A stretch of 10,757 nt of DNA from Comamonas sp. (GTDB taxonomy: Bacteria; Pseudomonadota; Gammaproteobacteria; Burkholderiales; Burkholderiaceae_C), in NCBI GenBank assembly GCA_018384835.1, contig JAHAYB010000444.1, forward strand, positions 1-10,757, given 5' to 3'. Positions 7,541-10,757 of this stretch are shown piece by piece. Numbering within the stretch: position 1 is the stretch's first letter; each line of letters starts with the position of its first letter. A program made the translations under genes and the position numbers. The notes under the pieces are model-generated. The model was not told where the DNA came from, did not search any database, and saw nothing but the letters and a program-made list of their open reading frames with translations.

Positions 7541-9169
7541 ATGCGTATCAATTTACCGGTTACTCAGCATAACTATGAATTTCCGGCTCATCAAACCCTC
7601 ATTTCCATTACCGATACCAAGGGGCGCATTACCTACTGCAATGATGATTTTGTAGAGGTCAGTGGCTACACCCGCGCCGAACTGCTGGGGCAGCCACATA
7701 ACGTATTGCGCCATCCAGATATGCCACCGGAGGCGTTTTGGGATTTTTGGGACACCATCCAAAAAGGCAAACCTTGGGTCGGCATCATCAAAAACAGATG
7801 CAAAAGCGGTGACCACTACTGGGTCAGAGCCAACGCAACGCCCATGCGTGATGGGCAGCGCATTGTGGGCTACCTCTCAGTGCGCACCCGCCCCAGTCAG
7901 GCAGAAGTTGATGCTGCCCAAAGCCTCTACGCCACCATGCAGGCCGAAGCACAGGCGGGCAAGCGCGTCCACTATCTGTCACAGGGCAACCCCAAGCGCC
8001 GCGACCTGCTAGGGCGCTTGCAGGAGTGGCTGCGCATTAGCCCGCGCAACCGGAGTATCGCCCTGAACACCTTGGCGTTGAGCCTGCCCTTGGCGCTGCT
8101 TGCCTGGGGCTGGCCGCTGTGGCTGGCCTGGGGGCTAGGGTTTATCGGGGTGATACTGGTTGCGGTGTGGCAAGCGCGGCTGGATAAGCGCCTGGTGCGC
8201 TCGGTGATGAACTCGGCGCGGCTGCTCGCTAGTGGGGATTTGTCGCAGTTTATTTCTGTGCCATCGCGTGGCTTGGGGCGTAATCTATTGTTGCCAATTG
8301 CGCAGTTAAGCCTGTCCATTCGCACAGTGATGGCCGATGTGCGCCACGACCTCAGGAGCTTGGGCGATACCGCCTCCACCATCGCCAACAGCAGCCGCGA
8401 CCTGGCCCAGCGCACCGAGGCGCAAACCGCCAGCCTAGAAAGCTCGGCCAGCGCTATGGAGCAAATCCACAGCACCGTGCAGCAAACCTCCACCCTGGCT
8501 GATAACGGTGTGCGTATTGCCCAGCAAGCCGTGCAAACCACCGGGCGCAGCCAAGAGGCCGTGCGCAGCATGAACAGCACCATGCAAACCATTGCCGAGT
8601 CGGCCAGACGTATTGGCGACATTACAAAGAATATTGAAGGGGTGGCTTTTCAGACCAATATCTTGGCGCTCAACGCCGCTGTGGAGGCCGCTCGCGCTGG
8701 CGAACAAGGCCGGGGTTTTGCCGTTGTTGCCTCTGAGGTTCGCGCCCTGGCTCAACACACTAGCAGCTTGGCCAAGGAAATTACGGCATTGATTACCGAA
8801 TCCCAAGACCGGGTAAGCGCTGGTAGCGAACGCGCCAATCAGGCCAATGAGCGCATGGATGAGGTAGTTGCCTCAGTACAAGAAGTTAGCCAGGTGTTGG
8901 CGCATATCAACCAAGCCGCCCATGAGCAAACGGCAGGCGTGATGCAGGTCACGCAGGCGGTGCAAGCGATTGACAGCATTGCCCAGCAAAACGCTGACTT
9001 GGTAATTTACCTAGCGCGTACCGCTGCACAAATGCAGGAGCAAACGCTGGATGCCCGCAATAACATCCGGGTGTTTCGTCTCTCAGCCCAAGACCGCACC
9101 CACGCTGAAACCGATGCCGTGGCGCTGCGCAAACAATACCATTCAAATAATTTGCTTCTGCAAGATTAA
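7541..9169 (+). CDS. aer: Aer-like PAS methyl-accepting chemotaxis (aerotaxis/redox) receptor
   Basis: This is a membrane-anchored chemoreceptor of 542 residues (E. coli Aer is 506) that would sense redox or oxygen through a PAS-bound FAD and signal to CheA/CheW. The PAS domain is at about residues 10-118. Its residues N34, R57, H58, D60 and W70 fall at the same numbers as the flavin-pocket residues of E. coli Aer, with the shared run [13 protein letters not shown]. There is no periplasmic domain: a tight hydrophobic hairpin spans about 172-212, broken by GWPLW. A HAMP-like segment follows, then a long coiled-coil signalling domain with the tip [20 protein letters not shown] (368-387) and [14 protein letters not shown]. 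The C-terminus (NNLLLQD) lacks a CheR-binding NWETF-type pentapeptide. A PAS kinase gene starts 17 bases downstream. Family is certain; oxygen/redox sensing is inferred from Aer. Confidence 0.85.
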   Translation: MRINLPVTQHNYEFPAHQTLISITDTKGRITYCNDDFVEVSGYTRAELLGQPHNVLRHPDMPPEAFWDFWDTIQKGKPWVGIIKNRCKSGDHYWVRANATPMRDGQRIVGYLSVRTRPSQAEVDAAQSLYATMQAEAQAGKRVHYLSQGNPKRRDLLGRLQEWLRISPRNRSIALNTLALSLPLALLAWGWPLWLAWGLGFIGVILVAVWQARLDKRLVRSVMNSARLLASGDLSQFISVPSRGLGRNLLLPIAQLSLSIRTVMADVRHDLRSLGDTASTIANSSRDLAQRTEAQTASLESSASAMEQIHSTVQQTSTLADNGVRIAQQAVQTTGRSQEAVRSMNSTMQTIAESARRIGDITKNIEGVAFQTNILALNAAVEAARAGEQGRGFAVVASEVRALAQHTSSLAKEITALITESQDRVSAGSERANQANERMDEVVASVQEVSQVLAHINQAAHEQTAGVMQVTQAVQAIDSIAQQNADLVIYLARTAAQMQEQTLDARNNIRVFRLSAQDRTHAETDAVALRKQYHSNNLLLQD

Positions 9170-9175
9170 TTTTAT

Positions 9176-9190
9176 ATGGGCACTTTATGA
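9176..9190 (+). other. Possible four-codon leader frame overlapping the kinase start
   Basis: ATG at 9176 reads Met-Gly-Thr-Leu and stops at TGA 9188-9190, overlapping the kinase ATG (9187) as ATGA. It could bring ribosomes to a start that has almost no Shine-Dalgarno of its own (GGG at 9178-9180). Such a short frame can occur by chance, and nothing else supports translation. Confidence 0.2.
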
Positions 9191-10757
9191 ATCAGCTAAG
9201 ACATAATCTCGCTACTTTGGCTAAAAACAAAAAGAATCAACAAGAAAATTCTCGCACTCTATGGCAGCAATGGCTGCAATCTACAGATTGCAAGAATATG
9301 GATGAATTAAATGCTTGCGTACAAGAGATACAGGCGCATAGTGAAAAACTCAGCAATCAATCCCAGCAGCTATTGCAAAATTTGCCAAAATTTATGCAGT
9401 TACTACAAAAAGAGAGTGTTCTTGAGCAAGAACTACAAACCTTGCAAGAAGCATTGGGTGAAGTTCTGGAAATTGGGGATATCGAGCTGGATGAGCTGGG
9501 AAATAGTGAGTATTTGGACGAAAACACAGCTACCCATTACAACCAGTTTTTCCGCCAAATGATAGCCCTGGAAAATCGTGAATCAGCAATGGATTCTCAT
9601 GCCATTGTTAGTACGGCTGATATTTATGGCAATATTATTTATGCCAATGATTTATTCTGTGAAATCAACGGTATGGCGCGTGAAGAGCTGGTAGGGCAAA
9701 ACCACCGTATTGTGGCCTCTGGGGTGCATCCACGTTCATTTTTTACGCAAATGTGGGAAACGATTAGCCAAGGTGAAACCTGGCATGGAGAAATTTGCAA
9801 TCGCACCCCAGCAGGTAAAATGTATTGGGTGGCTGCAACGATTATGCCTTTTATGGGCAAAGATGGCTTGCCTGAAAAGTATATCTCTGTGCGCACAGAA
9901 ATTACCGCCCAAAAAAACCTAGAACTGCAATTAGCCCAAGAGCGCTTGTTCTTAGAAAATGTCATGTACAGCCTTAATGAGGGGGTGCTGGTAGTAGATA
10001 CCAATGGCCGCTGCGTATTCATGAACCCCTATGCAGAAAATCTACTAGGCTGGCAAATGTATGAGGCCAAAGACCAAGCGCTGGATATAGTCATGCCGCT
10101 GTTTTTGGACAATGCAGCAACCGGCCATATCAAAGAATGCCAGCTTATTCAGAAGATAAGCTCCTGCCAAGTATTTGCTTGGGATGAAAATGAAAACCTG
10201 TACCTGAGCAATCGTCAGGGCAAAAAAATACCTATTGCAGCCAGCTTTACTCCACTCTCGCAAGAAGAGGGTAAATCCAACTACGTGATTACTTTGCGCG
10301 ATATTACTGCCCGCAAAGAATACCAAGCCGCCATTTTGCAAGCCAAAGAGGCCGCCGAAAACGCCAGCCAAGCACGCGCCAGCTTCCTGGCGAACATGAG
10401 CCACGAAATCCGCACCCCGATGAATGCCATCATCGGCTTTAGCGAGGCGCTACTCGATTCGCCCCTAGACAGCTCCCAGCGCCGCCAGCTCACTACAGTG
10501 CGCCAAGCCGGGCATTCGCTGCTGCGCCTGCTCAACGAAGTGCTAGACATGGCCAAACTGGAAAAAGGAGCCGTCGCCCTAGAGATTACCGATTTTTCGC
10601 TGCGCCAAATTTGCCAACTGGTGGTTGATACCCAGCGCCTGGCGGCTACTAAAAAAGGCTTGACCCTCACGCTGCACTACCCTGCTGATGTGCCCGATTT
10701 TTTCAAGGGCGACGCGCTGCGCCTGCAACAAATACTGCTCAATTTACTGAGCAATGC
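9187..10757 (+). CDS. PAS-PAS sensor histidine kinase, 5' part (runs off window end)
   Basis: The frame is open from ATG 9187 to the last base, giving 523 complete codons and no stop. Residues 1-134 are Gln/Leu/Glu-rich and look like a soluble coiled coil; I recognise no family and see no signal peptide or membrane helix, so the kinase is probably cytoplasmic. PAS1 spans about 135-242, with MWETISQGETWHGEICNR and ending ISVRTEITAQK. PAS2 spans about 252-373, with NEGVLVVDTNGR and ending LRDITARK. A short helical linker leads to the dimerisation/phosphoacceptor domain: FLANMSHEIRTPMNAIIGFS, with H406 the predicted phosphorylated histidine. The ATPase domain begins with N-box GDALRLQQILLNLLSNA (N523). 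The H-box style suits hybrid kinases with a receiver domain, but that part lies outside the window. The start is 17 bases after the Aer-like receptor, suggesting one transcript. Confidence 0.9.
   Translation, partial: MNQLRHNLATLAKNKKNQQENSRTLWQQWLQSTDCKNMDELNACVQEIQAHSEKLSNQSQQLLQNLPKFMQLLQKESVLEQELQTLQEALGEVLEIGDIELDELGNSEYLDENTATHYNQFFRQMIALENRESAMDSHAIVSTADIYGNIIYANDLFCEINGMAREELVGQNHRIVASGVHPRSFFTQMWETISQGETWHGEICNRTPAGKMYWVAATIMPFMGKDGLPEKYISVRTEITAQKNLELQLAQERLFLENVMYSLNEGVLVVDTNGRCVFMNPYAENLLGWQMYEAKDQALDIVMPLFLDNAATGHIKECQLIQKISSCQVFAWDENENLYLSNRQGKKIPIAASFTPLSQEEGKSNYVITLRDITARKEYQAAILQAKEAAENASQARASFLANMSHEIRTPMNAIIGFSEALLDSPLDSSQRRQLTTVRQAGHSLLRLLNEVLDMAKLEKGAVALEITDFSLRQICQLVVDTQRLAATKKGLTLTLHYPADVPDFFKGDALRLQQILLNLLSN

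Noticed and set aside
7404..7655. Small 83-codon frame crossing the 11-bp repeats
   Set aside because: Its Cys/Phe/Leu repeats are translated tandem repeat, and it then runs out of frame into the well-supported Aer-like gene. It has no Shine-Dalgarno or homology cue.
9311..9562. 83-codon frame on the + strand
   Set aside because: It lies wholly inside the kinase gene in another frame and has no supporting features; the kinase frame is continuous to the window end and contains clear PAS and H-box motifs.

Overview
The window looks like chromosomal DNA of a betaproteobacterium, most likely Burkholderiales and possibly Comamonadaceae-like. This is inferred from the high GC, the style of the proteins (EarP-type EF-P rhamnosyltransferase, PrlC-type M3 peptidase, GcvA-like LysR regulator) and the dense one-strand packing. 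No database search was possible, so the taxonomy is an inference. Every supported gene is on the + strand. There is no RNA gene, CRISPR array, transposase or phage gene, and no gene-free stretch above 300 bases.

Left part (1-1499): the C-terminal 178 codons of purU (formyltetrahydrofolate deformylase), followed after 35 bases by a LysR-family regulator of the GcvA type with a strong ribosome binding site. Middle (1500-4048): a short intergenic region holding a convincing CueR/MerR-type promoter (TTGACC, 19-base spacer, TATCTT, with an imperfect dyad in the spacer), then copA, a Cu(I)-exporting P1B-type ATPase with two N-terminal metal-binding domains. The promoter shows that the copA start is the ATG at 1589 and not the in-frame GTG at 1517. 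Then come prlC/oligopeptidase A (4080-6197) and earP (6194-7345), which overlap by ATGA and are probably translationally coupled.

Right part (7346-10757): a 195-base intergenic region with a probable terminator hairpin and a six-unit 11-bp tandem repeat. It leads into an Aer-like redox/aerotaxis receptor (7541-9169) whose flavin-pocket residues align without gaps, by recall, with E. coli Aer. Seventeen bases further on starts a soluble PAS-PAS histidine kinase (9187 to beyond the window end). This kinase gene has two compositions: its N-terminal sensor half is mostly AT-rich, and the catalytic half from about 10320 returns to the GC-rich local style.

The left and middle genes are mostly housekeeping (one-carbon metabolism, copper efflux, peptide turnover, EF-P activation). 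The most interesting parts are the 11-bp repeat array before the Aer-like receptor, the adjacent receptor and kinase that both carry PAS sensors, and the mosaic composition of the kinase. I did not find a clearly undescribed system.
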